IMG/VR virus record: IMGVR_UViG_3300044713_000194
Span: 1-64,000 of that record
Strand: one strand, 5' to 3'
Length of the DNA: 64,000 nt
DNA from: a virus
The notes beneath the pieces were generated by a model. That model was not told the DNA's origin and made no database searches. It saw nothing but the letters and a program-made list of their open reading frames with translations. Both the position numbers and the translations under genes were made by a program. Below, piece after piece: positions 17,712 to 25,919 of the stretch. The first letter of the stretch is position 1. The number at the start of each line of letters is the position of its first letter.

Positions 17712-18254
17712 TTACCTTCCAATCTCGATCTTGTTAAGTTCGCGCTGAAGACCTTCCTCGTTCTCCCTCATACGATCCCCAAAGTTCATTAACACGTTGT
17801 GGGTGAGGCTTTCTCCGACACCTGCGTCCTTTAACGACAACCGTATCCATTCCACAATTCGCTTGAAAGCAAATTGAAACTTCGGTCCCTTGACGTTCAA
17901 AGAATCCTGCCTGGAACTTTCGTCGGCTTCGGTCAGGGTCTTCTGCAACTCGCGGAGCGCTTTGACGTGATCGTTCAGTTCCCTGAACCGGCCCCGTGCA
18001 CCCGGATCGTTGTCGGCCATTTTCGAGATGACACCGGCGATTTCCAAAGCGATCAGGCGGCCAATTTCAGCCGAATCGCGATTCGGCTTTTCGATCAAAT
18101 TCATGATCGCGGCCATGTGTTCGAGCGAGTCGTTTCCCCGGTTCAAATCCGGAGGCTCGATCTTGTCGATGTCCCTCACCGGCATGGCCTCGGTGACCGG
18201 CGTAATCGTGACGACGCCTTCCTCTCCAATTGAGAGTTCCGCAATATCGCTCAC
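17712..18254 (-). CDS. Acidic helical protein of unknown function
   Basis: 180 residues, mainly alpha-helical by composition, with no recognised motif. It starts with GTG at 18254 as a GTGA overlap with the stop of the 528-residue protein gene, and AGGTGG lies 5 bases upstream. It is coupled between two large K-x-A-S containing proteins, and may be a chaperone or small structural partner of one of them. Confidence 0.6.
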   Translation of the reverse strand: MSDIAELSIGEEGVVTITPVTEAMPVRDIDKIEPPDLNRGNDSLEHMAAIMNLIEKPNRDSAEIGRLIALEIAGVISKMADNDPGARGRFRELNDHVKALRELQKTLTEADESSRQDSLNVKGPKFQFAFKRIVEWIRLSLKDAGVGESLTHNVLMNFGDRMRENEEGLQRELNKIEIGR

Positions 18255-19837
18255 AGGTCCACCTTACTTGCCGAGTTCAGTTCCACGTCGAACTGACCGC
18301 TGGCGTACTTGATGTCCTCCTGTTTTGCCGAAGCGCTCATCTCAAACTCGGCCAGCATTCCGTGGCCGTCCGTAGGTGCGCCGGAGGCGACGCGATGATT
18401 GGTCTTGACTTTATCCATGCCTGGAAATGCAAGCAGCGTGCCTCCCGTGAAGCCGCAGTGCATGCCCCGACGATAAGTGCAGGATGCGCACTTCGCCAAG
18501 CCCACGATACTGTTTGAGGTTGCGAGCTTGTTTTGAAGTTGAGTGCAGTCGATCTGGGTGAGGGCTACCTTGGTGTTCGATCCCTTGAGCCCAGCAACAA
18601 ATTTCTTGACCGCCGCCTTCGCTTGGGCCGCACCCACGATGGCGGACGCCTGCTTGTAGATCGCCCGCACCGACTGCCCGGCGTTGTGCAGTTTAAGGGC
18701 GTCGGCTGCGGTGAAACTGCCTTCCTTTTGAGCCGCCTGACGGGTCGAGTTAGTGCGTATCGAGGTTGCCTCGGTGTTGCGGACGTACGGCGCATCCACA
18801 CTGGCCTGCTTTGTTTCCACCGCAGGCCGGGAAGTTTCACGATTATGCTGTGAGACCAGGGAAGCCTTCTTGGCCGCCGCGCCCTTCACCCCGGAGGTGA
18901 GGTTGTTGATAATCGGCAGTAGTTCCGACTGGTTGGCAACGATCGGAAGGCGATAGAGGTTACAGCGCTTTTGACCGGCGCTCTTCGAGAAGTGCTGGCA
19001 GCCGGTGCAGGCCACAACCTGCTTGACACTCGCCGCCCGCACGCCGCCGAGCTTCTGTTGCATACGCTCGTAGGTTGCCGGGCAGTTCTCCATGTAATGG
19101 TTGGGTTCAAGGAAGGAGAAACCGACCACACCGGCATCGTTCTTGAGCTTGTCATAGGCGAACTGCTTGTTGAAACTCTGAATCTCGGCCAGCTTCTTCA
19201 ACTTTTGCTCGACATCTTTCGGGGTTATGCCGTCGTTCAACAAGCCGGTAATGTAGTCACCGACTTCATCATCGCTCATTTTCCGCTCCGCCAGGATCTC
19301 CTCCGTCGAGGCGGTCTTTGCGGCCACTTTTTTACCACCGAGAAGCGCGGCGTACTCGTGTGAAGCAGCGAACGACTGGAGTGTCTTCAGATCGGCGCGA
19401 ACCTGTTTCGCCCAGCCGGGCACCAGATCGGGATCGGAGTAGTCCGCCAGCTTGGTTGCACCGTCTTGCTTCATCTGCGCGGGCGTCTTGGCCGCCACGC
19501 GGCGGAGACGATTGACGGCGGCAAGTACCGTGCTGGGAAACTTCTCGCTGGCGATCTTCAAACCGCCTGTGGCGCTGATTCCGATCGTGGTGCTGGCCCA
19601 CTTGATCGCGGTGCCGATGTCGCCCAAATCCCCTTTGTGCCGCTGACTTGCTACTTTGAGCGCAGCTTCGGCCAAAGAGTCTTCGCCGGTAGCGGCCTGG
19701 ATTGCAGCGGTACGCGCCGTCTGTACGGTACCGCCCATGTCAAGAAAGGTGTCGGCAAGCTGGGCGTTGGCGGTTTTGCTACCGGTGCCCCGGCGGGGTT
19801 CGTTAAGAATTGCGTCCAAAATGTTCGCGTGTGCCAT
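18251..19837 (-). CDS. Ala/Lys-rich protein with two cysteine clusters
   Basis: 528 residues, no family recognised. Helical Ala-rich N-terminus; CTGC...CNLY (about 275-295) and CASCTYRRGMHC (about 460-471) look like metal sites. Linker motifs SKTANAQ, AKTASTEE, KKASLVSQ and TKQASVDA separate the modules, as in the 1116-residue neighbour. AAGGA sits 8 bases before ATG. Probably a virion-associated protein; the evidence is context only. Confidence 0.6.
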   Translation of the reverse strand: MAHANILDAILNEPRRGTGSKTANAQLADTFLDMGGTVQTARTAAIQAATGEDSLAEAALKVASQRHKGDLGDIGTAIKWASTTIGISATGGLKIASEKFPSTVLAAVNRLRRVAAKTPAQMKQDGATKLADYSDPDLVPGWAKQVRADLKTLQSFAASHEYAALLGGKKVAAKTASTEEILAERKMSDDEVGDYITGLLNDGITPKDVEQKLKKLAEIQSFNKQFAYDKLKNDAGVVGFSFLEPNHYMENCPATYERMQQKLGGVRAASVKQVVACTGCQHFSKSAGQKRCNLYRLPIVANQSELLPIINNLTSGVKGAAAKKASLVSQHNRETSRPAVETKQASVDAPYVRNTEATSIRTNSTRQAAQKEGSFTAADALKLHNAGQSVRAIYKQASAIVGAAQAKAAVKKFVAGLKGSNTKVALTQIDCTQLQNKLATSNSIVGLAKCASCTYRRGMHCGFTGGTLLAFPGMDKVKTNHRVASGAPTDGHGMLAEFEMSASAKQEDIKYASGQFDVELNSASKVDL

Positions 19838-19847
19838 GCAGCCGTCC

Positions 19848-20168
19848 TTAGAAGGTGAGATCGTTCAGTACTGCGCTCAAAAAGCCGCTCGGGTTACCGC
19901 GCGGAGCGGCCTTAAGACTCTCGCCGTTGTCCACCTCGGTCACTGTTAGGCGCATGATCTTGCCGTTCTTCACCGCCCAAAAATCCTTGGTGCTGGGGCA
20001 CTCATAGATGTTTCCGGCGCGGCGCACCAGACCCATTGAAGCAATTTTCTTCTGGACGTCGCCCGAAAGGGAGGCCGTCTTGGGAAGATGGTTCGATGAA
20101 GGAGCCACGGCACGGTCACCCTCATTCATCCCGATCGTGTGTCCAGTCATGTGGTGTGTCCGCTTCAT
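19848..20168 (-). CDS. Small protein of unknown function
   Basis: 106 residues with a His/Met-rich N-terminus, PKTASLSG at about 29-36 and a compact domain with NIYECPSTKDFWAVKNGKIMRLT. AGGAGG lies 9 bases before ATG, exposed in the loop of an ACCCA/TGGGT hairpin. It is the first gene of the group 20168 to 14359 and is divergent from the plus-strand gene at 20261. Confidence 0.65.
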   Translation of the reverse strand: MKRTHHMTGHTIGMNEGDRAVAPSSNHLPKTASLSGDVQKKIASMGLVRRAGNIYECPSTKDFWAVKNGKIMRLTVTEVDNGESLKAAPRGNPSGFLSAVLNDLTF

Positions 20169-20260
20169 CGACCCAACCTCCTGGGTAACTTCTGACTGTC
20201 GAAACCATTAATGAAGACAGTCTCTTCTATAGGGATTGAAAAGTCAGAAAGGCTTAGGTT

Positions 20261-20647
20261 ATGAATTTCAGCAACTTTGACGTCTTTGTGAGCGCGGGTG
20301 TTGTGGGGGTCAGCAAGACGGACGCCGGAGCGGCGGATGCGGTACTTTACGGGGCCTGGATCGATATGGCGCGCTTCACAAATTGGTCTCTGCACGTTGT
20401 GAATCTGGAGTCCGATGGCGAAATTGACCTCTACGTGTCGAACGAGCCCTTCCAGCCCGCCAAGAACGTCCAGGACACGATTGCAGTGAAGCTGAATGTC
20501 AACCCAATCAAGAGCACTTCGGAGATTGCACACACCTTTTTCCAGGGTGGCGCGAACACGGCGCACTGGATGCAGGTGGTCAAGACCAACGGCGCAACCC
20601 CTCTCAATACTTTTGTTTACATTTTCGGCCAGTTGGGAGCGAACTAG
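20261..20647 (+). CDS. Lone plus-strand beta-rich protein in the late block
   Basis: 128 residues. The composition (Phe, Val, Asn, Gly with alternating hydrophobics; VSNEPFQPAK, KLNVNPIKS, MQVVKTNGATPLNTFVYIF) looks like a real beta-structured virion or decoration-type protein. The opposite strand is also open but reads as low-quality Arg-rich sequence. AAAGG/AGG precedes ATG. It is the only plus-strand gene I accept between 1 and 50700, divergent from 20168 and followed by a bidirectional-type hairpin at 20718-20739. Function unknown. Confidence 0.7.
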   Translation: MNFSNFDVFVSAGVVGVSKTDAGAADAVLYGAWIDMARFTNWSLHVVNLESDGEIDLYVSNEPFQPAKNVQDTIAVKLNVNPIKSTSEIAHTFFQGGANTAHWMQVVKTNGATPLNTFVYIFGQLGAN

Positions 20648-20717
20648 GCTCGCAGTGAATTTCTGCCAGGGTCGCGTCCGGCTTTCCCCGCAGCCCTCGG
20701 GTACAATGGAGGGCAAG

Positions 20718-20739
20718 CGAGCCGCCTTTGGGCGGCTCG
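20718..20739. terminator. Hairpin between convergent genes
   Basis: CGAGCCGCC/GGCGGCTCG with a four-base loop, 9 bp. It lies between the plus gene ending at 20647 and the minus gene ending at 20746, so it probably stops transcription from both sides. The plus-side tail TGCCGTTT is only moderately U-rich. Confidence 0.6.
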
Positions 20740-20745
20740 TGCCGT

Positions 20746-21480
20746 TTAGCGGTTAGCCCGCGAAACGAAGACACTCTGAAATCCGGGATCGACCACGTTG
20801 ATCCGGAATTCCCCCAACAAAGGCGAATCGACACAGTACAGATTGCCCTGTTTGGCCATCTTGCGCTTCGAAAACCCTTGTCCCGACGCAGACGCCTTGT
20901 CGATCAAGTCAAAGATGTATGCGCCGAGCGCCCGGCTCCGCGTATCTTTGCTTTCGCTCAGCACCTTCGAAGCCTGGCTCATGACGCGGCGGATCTCGGG
21001 CCGGTGCAGCCGCAGAACCTCCGCCACACGTTGAAACGATCGCGTGCGAGCGTAAAGCTCCACAACTTCGGATAGGGGCTTTTCCAGAAGATTTTCCAAG
21101 TCGTGTTCAAGCAGAACCACGCGGAGCGCGGCGGCGGTTGGCGGTCCGAGCATGATAAACGTGCCCATCTTCTGCATCGCCTTGCGAATCCGTGCGCTGC
21201 ATAGAGTCTGAGTTGAACGGTGCAGGATGGCCAGGGTAGCCTGGGTCTTGGCTAGGACGTAGTAGCTCAAGAGAAGCTCCTGGTCCTCCTTCGACAGGTA
21301 CCGGAGATTCTTGAGGAACTCGCCGAAGTGCTCCTCTATATACGTCAAAACGTCTGACTCAGCCATGTCGGTCTGAGTTTCGAGGGAGATTGTCGCTCCC
21401 CCTTCTAATGCAGTTTCGTCATCAAGCAGCACCGAGCGCTGCGCTACGACAGCTTCGAAGAACAAGGAATTTTCTGGCAA
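20746..21480 (-). CDS. Putative helix-turn-helix DNA-binding protein
   Basis: 244 residues. LSKEDQELLLSYYVLAKTQ followed by ATLAILHRSTQTLCSARIR (about 64-102) resembles a sigma region 4 or FixJ-type helix-turn-helix. A second candidate is SFQRVAEVLRLHRPEIRRVM (about 147-167). The C-terminus is beta-rich. Start is TTG at 21480 with GGAGG 6 bases upstream. It could be a transcription regulator, a sigma-like factor or a terminase small subunit (no other candidate for that role was seen). Assignment is tentative. Confidence 0.5.
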   Translation of the reverse strand: MPENSLFFEAVVAQRSVLLDDETALEGGATISLETQTDMAESDVLTYIEEHFGEFLKNLRYLSKEDQELLLSYYVLAKTQATLAILHRSTQTLCSARIRKAMQKMGTFIMLGPPTAAALRVVLLEHDLENLLEKPLSEVVELYARTRSFQRVAEVLRLHRPEIRRVMSQASKVLSESKDTRSRALGAYIFDLIDKASASGQGFSKRKMAKQGNLYCVDSPLLGEFRINVVDPGFQSVFVSRANR

Positions 21481-21585
21481 ATGGGCCTCCGGGCGGACTT
21501 CCCCTTAAGAGGTAATACTCAAAGGGCGGCCTCATCGGCGAAAACGGACGGATGAAAATATGAAGCGGCGTATTTTGAGAACGAT

Positions 21586-22089
21586 TTAAAGCGCCGGTGT
21601 TTCTTCTGCGATCTCCGCATCCTCGGCGGCGTCTTCGTGGTTGGGCATGTCCTCGGCGGGTTCGTCGAGAGGGAGCCCGAAACGCTCTGCCATGGCTTCG
21701 ATACCCTGCACCGCTTCATCGATCTGCCCGTAAACAATGCTCAACGCTTCGCCAAGCTGTTCCGGCTCTTCATTTGCCAGGCGGCGTAGCGTACGTGCAT
21801 AATTGCGGCGGGCGGAAATGCGCTCCCGGATCGAAGCTGTCTTGCCGGGCTCGTTCAGATCGAGGTTCTCTTTCATCGCCCCGAAGTCACCGGCGATGCC
21901 CTTGAACACTTCTGCGATGTCACCGAACAAGCCAGCCAGTTCTTCGAGCGCGTTTCCGACCTCATGTGGCTCCGCCTCGGCAATTTTGCGGAGGCCTGCG
22001 GTCTTGTTGTTCAGCTTGGCGCGGCTGGCTTTGATGTGGGCCTGCATGCGCTTACGGGCCGTTTCGCGGGTTTGATTCTGATTGGCCAT
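21586..22089 (-). CDS. Helical protein of unknown function
   Basis: 167 residues, strongly helical and charged, with GKTASIRERI at about 83-92 and an acidic C-terminal tail. The middle (LEELAGLFGDIAEVFKGIAGDF) is amphipathic. AAGGGG precedes ATG, and the gene starts nine bases after the 479-residue protein gene. No family recognised; possibly a virion-internal or scaffold-like component. Confidence 0.55.
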   Translation of the reverse strand: MANQNQTRETARKRMQAHIKASRAKLNNKTAGLRKIAEAEPHEVGNALEELAGLFGDIAEVFKGIAGDFGAMKENLDLNEPGKTASIRERISARRNYARTLRRLANEEPEQLGEALSIVYGQIDEAVQGIEAMAERFGLPLDEPAEDMPNHEDAAEDAEIAEETPAL

Positions 22090-22098
22090 AGAGTCCCC

Positions 22099-23538
22099 TT
22101 AAACGTGGTTCATTCCCGGAATCTCCGGTGTGATAGTGCGCTTGGGCTGCTGCGTGTCCTCTTCGCCTTGATTTTGCTGAGAGATTTGAGGCGGAGTGTC
22201 CTGAGATTGAGTCTGAGCCTTGCCTTCGCTGTTTCCTTTACCGGCAAGGGATTCTTCTTGCTGGGAGACGTTTGGACTCTGCGGGGCTTGATCGACGACG
22301 GTGACAGTTGGGGTGTTGTTCGAATACGGCTGATGGGGGAGGATGCCGGTATCGTCCTGCGCGAGCACCAAGCCTGCTGCTACCGAGCGGCGTTCCTTGT
22401 TGACCTGACGCTTCTGCTGAATGACCTTCTGCTTGTTCTCGTAAGCCCGGGCCGAGTTCACAATTGCGTCGGCGATGTCGGTGCCACGAAGCGGATTGCC
22501 CTCCCAGGAAGCAAACTCCTGGATCAGCTTCGCCCAGTTCAGCATCGCGAACTTGAAGGTGTCATTGGTATAGGGCTGGCCGTCGCGACCGCGAAATTCT
22601 TTGGAGGCCACCAGTTCATCACGGATCTCCGAGCGATTTGCACCCTCGGCCACCTGCTTGGTGATGAAGTGCATGAGCTTGATGGTATTCTCGCGTAGAC
22701 CCTTTTTTTCAAGCCAGAAGTTGAACGCGTCGAGGAATTGATCGACCTCGTCGTCCGCCAACTTGGAATCCTCGGTGCTGACGCCGCGATCGTACTCGGT
22801 AGATAACACCTCGCCGTCGTAGAAGGTGTCATCTTCATCCTCACCGTCGCGGGTATTGTAAAGACTCTGTGTCGGCACGAGGCCCAATTCCCCTAGTGCT
22901 CCGACGCCCAGGGCTTTCTTCACGTAATGGACCGCTTCAGAGACATTCCGAGTGAAGAGCATGGTCAGGAATGCGGAGACCTTCTTGGCCAAGTCCTTGC
23001 CTTGAATGGCGGGGTGATTCTCGTCGAAGTGAGCGTGGGGAGAATGCTTGTCTAATAGACGAAGCTCGTAAAGCTGGTGAACGACCACCTCGCGGATCGC
23101 GTCGTCGATCAAATCCTCATCCTTGGTGAATTTGCGCAACACGGGGCCATACTTTGCTGTCAACCAGCGACCCCAGTTCATCGATGGGTCCTGAGGTAGT
23201 CCGGCTTGTTCGATCGCGGCGTTCACATAGGATGAAAGGGAGTTGTCGAAGGCCAAGATCCGATGAACGAGCCCGGCAACGCGTCGGATCGCGGGCGAAA
23301 GCGGCCTAAGAGCCGCAAGCTGACTGGCGGTGATCCATCGTTCGCCGCCGTTATGCGTGATACGCAGACGGATACCGTTGACGGAGGCACTCTTCCCCAG
23401 CACGCGGTGAATGGAGCCGCTTGCGCTGTGGATCGTCTCACCGGGCGTCACCGTCTTCATCAGTCGCGCGGTACGGAACGTAGCTGCAAGCTGACGAGGA
23501 TCGGCGATCTTGTCTAAAAGACTGGCCGTCAGGTTCAT
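22099..23538 (-). CDS. Unknown protein with sigma-like features
   Basis: 479 residues. The N-terminal domain has beta-type ITHNGGERWITASQL. The centre (about 120-240) has WLTAKYGPVLRKFTKDEDLIDDAIREVVVHQLYELR and FLTMLFTRNVSEAVHYVKKAL in pieces that loosely recall sigma region 2; about 285-345 could be helix-turn-helix. The C-terminal 100 residues are Gln/Ser/Pro-rich and disordered. GKSASVNG occurs near residue 50. AGGAAACCG precedes ATG. The sigma likeness is weak and not used as the call. Confidence 0.5.
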   Translation of the reverse strand: MNLTASLLDKIADPRQLAATFRTARLMKTVTPGETIHSASGSIHRVLGKSASVNGIRLRITHNGGERWITASQLAALRPLSPAIRRVAGLVHRILAFDNSLSSYVNAAIEQAGLPQDPSMNWGRWLTAKYGPVLRKFTKDEDLIDDAIREVVVHQLYELRLLDKHSPHAHFDENHPAIQGKDLAKKVSAFLTMLFTRNVSEAVHYVKKALGVGALGELGLVPTQSLYNTRDGEDEDDTFYDGEVLSTEYDRGVSTEDSKLADDEVDQFLDAFNFWLEKKGLRENTIKLMHFITKQVAEGANRSEIRDELVASKEFRGRDGQPYTNDTFKFAMLNWAKLIQEFASWEGNPLRGTDIADAIVNSARAYENKQKVIQQKRQVNKERRSVAAGLVLAQDDTGILPHQPYSNNTPTVTVVDQAPQSPNVSQQEESLAGKGNSEGKAQTQSQDTPPQISQQNQGEEDTQQPKRTITPEIPGMNHV

Positions 23539-23551
23539 CGGTTTCCTGTCA

Positions 23552-23755
23552 TCAATCCAGAATCGGGTTATTCGGGTCCCAGGACTGGCTCTTGTCTTCC
23601 TTCAGAACCGCATCGACGGTCGCCAGATACTCTTCGTGATCCTCGAACGCCTGCGGGTCTTCACCGGCGGCGGCAACCTTCACATTCAGGCGTGAAGCCT
23701 CGTGCTGAAGGAGATGGTTCATTGCAGCGGCGTCAACTTTGGCAAGTTTGCTCAT
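23552..23755 (-). CDS. Small acidic protein of unknown function
   Basis: 67 residues from ATG at 23755, chosen because AAGGAGCAAACG precedes it; the open frame extends 13 codons upstream without a ribosome site. No recognised motif. A CTCCT-TGTT-AGGAG hairpin lies about 30 bases upstream. Confidence 0.55.
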   Translation of the reverse strand: MSKLAKVDAAAMNHLLQHEASRLNVKVAAAGEDPQAFEDHEEYLATVDAVLKEDKSQSWDPNNPILD

Positions 23756-23830
23756 CGTTTGCTCCTTGGCTGAGCCCAGATGGACTCCTAACAAGGAGGC
23801 CGATAGCTCATTTCTTGCAATTGGTGGGGT

Positions 23831-24376
23831 TTATGACTGGACGGTAACCACGATCGTGACCTGGACCTGCGCGGTTTCGCTCGAATCCAGCCCGAAAATG
23901 GTGAACCGATAGGTACCGGAGGAGTCGAAGGCGGGCGCATAGAGAATGCCGGAGTTGGACGAGGCGGACAGGAGCCCCGAATCGTAACCGTTGGTTCCGG
24001 TAATTCGGAAGAACGTGACACCCACGGCGCTCCAATAGAATGCCGTCGTTTGGCCGACCGTGCTTCCCAGGGGGGCCGCCAGAGTAACGGCAGGACTCGC
24101 CGGATCAGGAGTGTCTATAACGGAGGCGATCAAGGCGAAACCGCCCATAATCGCTGTAACTGGCGGCACAAATACGGTTATGGCCTCAACCGTCAATTGA
24201 TTAACATCAACACCCGATTGGGTGCCTTGAACGGCTTCGATCACCACCTGATTGACTTGGGTGACGGTCGGAACCAGAAGCAGGGCTTCCACCACGAGTT
24301 GGTTGATCTCGGCCTTGGCGTTCCCAGAAACTACGCCCTCTGCCGTCAACTGGTTTACGAGGGCATTGGTCGCCAT
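23831..24376 (-). CDS. Repeat-containing tail or fibre protein
   Basis: 181 residues. The N-terminal half has four repeats on the pattern VNQLxVEA (NQLTAEGV, NQLVVEAL, NQVVIEAV, NQLTVEAI), spaced about 17-20 residues apart. The C-terminal half is beta-rich, Ig-like (SSGTYRFTIFGLDSSETAQVQVT). It overlaps closely with the upstream gene ending at 24378, in the fibre gene cluster. Likely a virion surface protein; function inferred from composition and context. Confidence 0.55.
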   Translation of the reverse strand: MATNALVNQLTAEGVVSGNAKAEINQLVVEALLLVPTVTQVNQVVIEAVQGTQSGVDVNQLTVEAITVFVPPVTAIMGGFALIASVIDTPDPASPAVTLAAPLGSTVGQTTAFYWSAVGVTFFRITGTNGYDSGLLSASSNSGILYAPAFDSSGTYRFTIFGLDSSETAQVQVTIVVTVQS

Positions 24377-24377
24377 G

Positions 24378-25460
24378 TCAGCTTGCTACCTCGACTCCGG
24401 CCTGCATCGCGTTGACCTCCGAGAAGCTCCAGTTATTGCCGGATGGGTCGAGATCGAATGGGGTCGTAAGAAAGTGAAAGCTGGTGCCGGGGGCTACCTG
24501 ACCGCTTGCGATTTCATTCCCGCTGATCGTGTCCTTGACATTATGGGTGAGGGTTCGGCCACCCGGCTGATCCTTCGTGGAGTAAGAAGACACCATGATG
24601 CCGTGGATCGTGCCCTGGTTTGGGAGAGATCCCAGGGTGTACATGTCCTTGGCCCCAACCGTGGAGGTTGAAATAAAGGTGGTGCCGTCGTTTGGCGGCA
24701 CGTCATCGACGCACTCCCAGTTGGCCGCAGCGCCGGTCGGCGTCCACTGTGTGCTCTCTCCCGGGCCGGTTGGGTACAAAGCCACTACGTGCACATCGCC
24801 CAGGAACGTGTTATTGACGGTGCCATTACCGTCGCAAACATATAGATCGTCGATGTTGTACCCGTCGCCCGACGACGGGAAGCCGTAGGGGTAACCGATT
24901 GTGATGTTGTTGACCGATGGGGTGTTGTCGAACGCCGTGTCAAGTCCTGAAAGACTGAGGACGGTAATGCCATTGATACGGACGATGATGGAACCGTTAT
25001 TGCCGGTCCCGGCAGTTCCCATGACGATCTGGAATTCAAGAAAGTTCCATGTACCGCCAAATGGAACCGCCGAAGAGGAAGTCCCCCACGTGGTACCGTG
25101 AATAAACTCATTGGACTGCACAAACGGGTTATAGCCGATCTGAATCTGACCCGTGGTCAAAACCAAAGCGTATATTTGCTGGTTCGTGTCGTCATTGAGA
25201 GAAAAGAGCGGCAGGGAGGCGTTGGCTTGAACCGCCTGAAATGCAAAACCGACAGTTACCTTACTCGTGGCCGGGAAAACCTTGTTGATGGACATCGATC
25301 CAATGGAACCACCGCGAACCGCCAGGCCTTGACCGCCGGACTCCCGCGCCGCACCGGATTCAATGGTGAGGCTGGCCCCATCCGTGGCGACGGTCACGGT
25401 GTCGTACTTATCGCCGAGGTTCACGTAGTGGTCGAAGCTGTCGCAGAAAAGAAGTGCCAT
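24378..25460 (-). CDS. Lectin-like (concanavalin A-fold) phage structural protein
   Basis: 360 residues. MALLFCDSFDHY at the start and the following beta-sandwich pattern are typical of a phage tail-associated family with a jelly-roll, LamG-like fold. Probably binds surface glycans or decorates the tail. The ribosome site AGAGGGG lies within a CCTC-ATAA-GAGG hairpin (25469-25480). It is in the fibre cluster. The fold is inferred from sequence resemblance only. Confidence 0.6.
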   Translation of the reverse strand: MALLFCDSFDHYVNLGDKYDTVTVATDGASLTIESGAARESGGQGLAVRGGSIGSMSINKVFPATSKVTVGFAFQAVQANASLPLFSLNDDTNQQIYALVLTTGQIQIGYNPFVQSNEFIHGTTWGTSSSAVPFGGTWNFLEFQIVMGTAGTGNNGSIIVRINGITVLSLSGLDTAFDNTPSVNNITIGYPYGFPSSGDGYNIDDLYVCDGNGTVNNTFLGDVHVVALYPTGPGESTQWTPTGAAANWECVDDVPPNDGTTFISTSTVGAKDMYTLGSLPNQGTIHGIMVSSYSTKDQPGGRTLTHNVKDTISGNEIASGQVAPGTSFHFLTTPFDLDPSGNNWSFSEVNAMQAGVEVAS

Positions 25461-25468
25461 GTAAATCC

Positions 25469-25480
25469 CCTCTTATGAGG
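25469..25480 (-). promoter_or_regulatory. Hairpin holding a ribosome site
   Basis: Minus strand CCTC-ATAA-GAGG; the 3' arm starts the AGAGGGG Shine-Dalgarno sequence, 6 bases before ATG at 25460. Confidence 0.45.
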
Positions 25481-25493
25481 TTTTCGTAGTCCC

Positions 25494-25877
25494 TCAGCGT
25501 CCCTGATCAGGGCGCTTGAACACGGAGGCCACATCGGAGAGGGTGCCGCCGCCCTTGTTGATCAAGTAAGGGGCATTGACAAAAGCAATGAGGGCAAAGA
25601 CGATGGCCGGAAGCGACGACAACCACACGCCGAGCGTCGCGCTATCGGTAACGCGGATCATGTGGTGTACAAAGACCGCCAGCAAAGTGAAGCACCCGAT
25701 CGCCAGCAAGAAGGTCAGTATTCGGGAAGAAGACGGCATTCCCTTGTCGGAAAACACCTGTTGGAGGAAACTTTTCCAAGGAAGCGCCGTAGGGGACACG
25801 GCGGTGACAGGTGTGGAGCCCGGCGCGGATGGCGGTACGGGCGCATCTTGGGTGGTATTTGGGTCGTTCGGGTTCAT
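25494..25877 (-). CDS. Two-helix membrane protein, holin-like
   Basis: 127 residues. A Pro/Thr-rich N-terminus (about 1-35) precedes two transmembrane helices (about 52-75, ILTFLLAIGCFTLLAVFVHH, and about 85-106, WLSSLPAIVFALIAFV) and a short soluble tail. This layout is seen in phage holins encoded next to tail fibres, but no lysis enzyme was recognised beside it. Ribosome site GAGG is in the perfect hairpin GCCTC-TTTT-GAGGC, five bases before ATG. Confidence 0.6.
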   Translation of the reverse strand: MNPNDPNTTQDAPVPPSAPGSTPVTAVSPTALPWKSFLQQVFSDKGMPSSSRILTFLLAIGCFTLLAVFVHHMIRVTDSATLGVWLSSLPAIVFALIAFVNAPYLINKGGGTLSDVASVFKRPDQGR

Positions 25878-25881
25878 ATCG

Positions 25882-25895
25882 GCCTCAAAAGAGGC
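25882..25895 (-). promoter_or_regulatory. Perfect hairpin holding a ribosome site
   Basis: Minus strand GCCTC-TTTT-GAGGC. The GAGG arm is the only Shine-Dalgarno sequence for ATG at 25877. Confidence 0.5.
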
Positions 25896-25919
25896 GCTTC
25901 AAAGTCCGGAACCCTTAAA

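Noticed and set aside
20165-20716. 183-codon minus-strand frame opposite the plus gene at 20261
   Set aside because: Arg/His-rich, no ribosome site, and reads as the complement of a better-looking gene with clear coding character.
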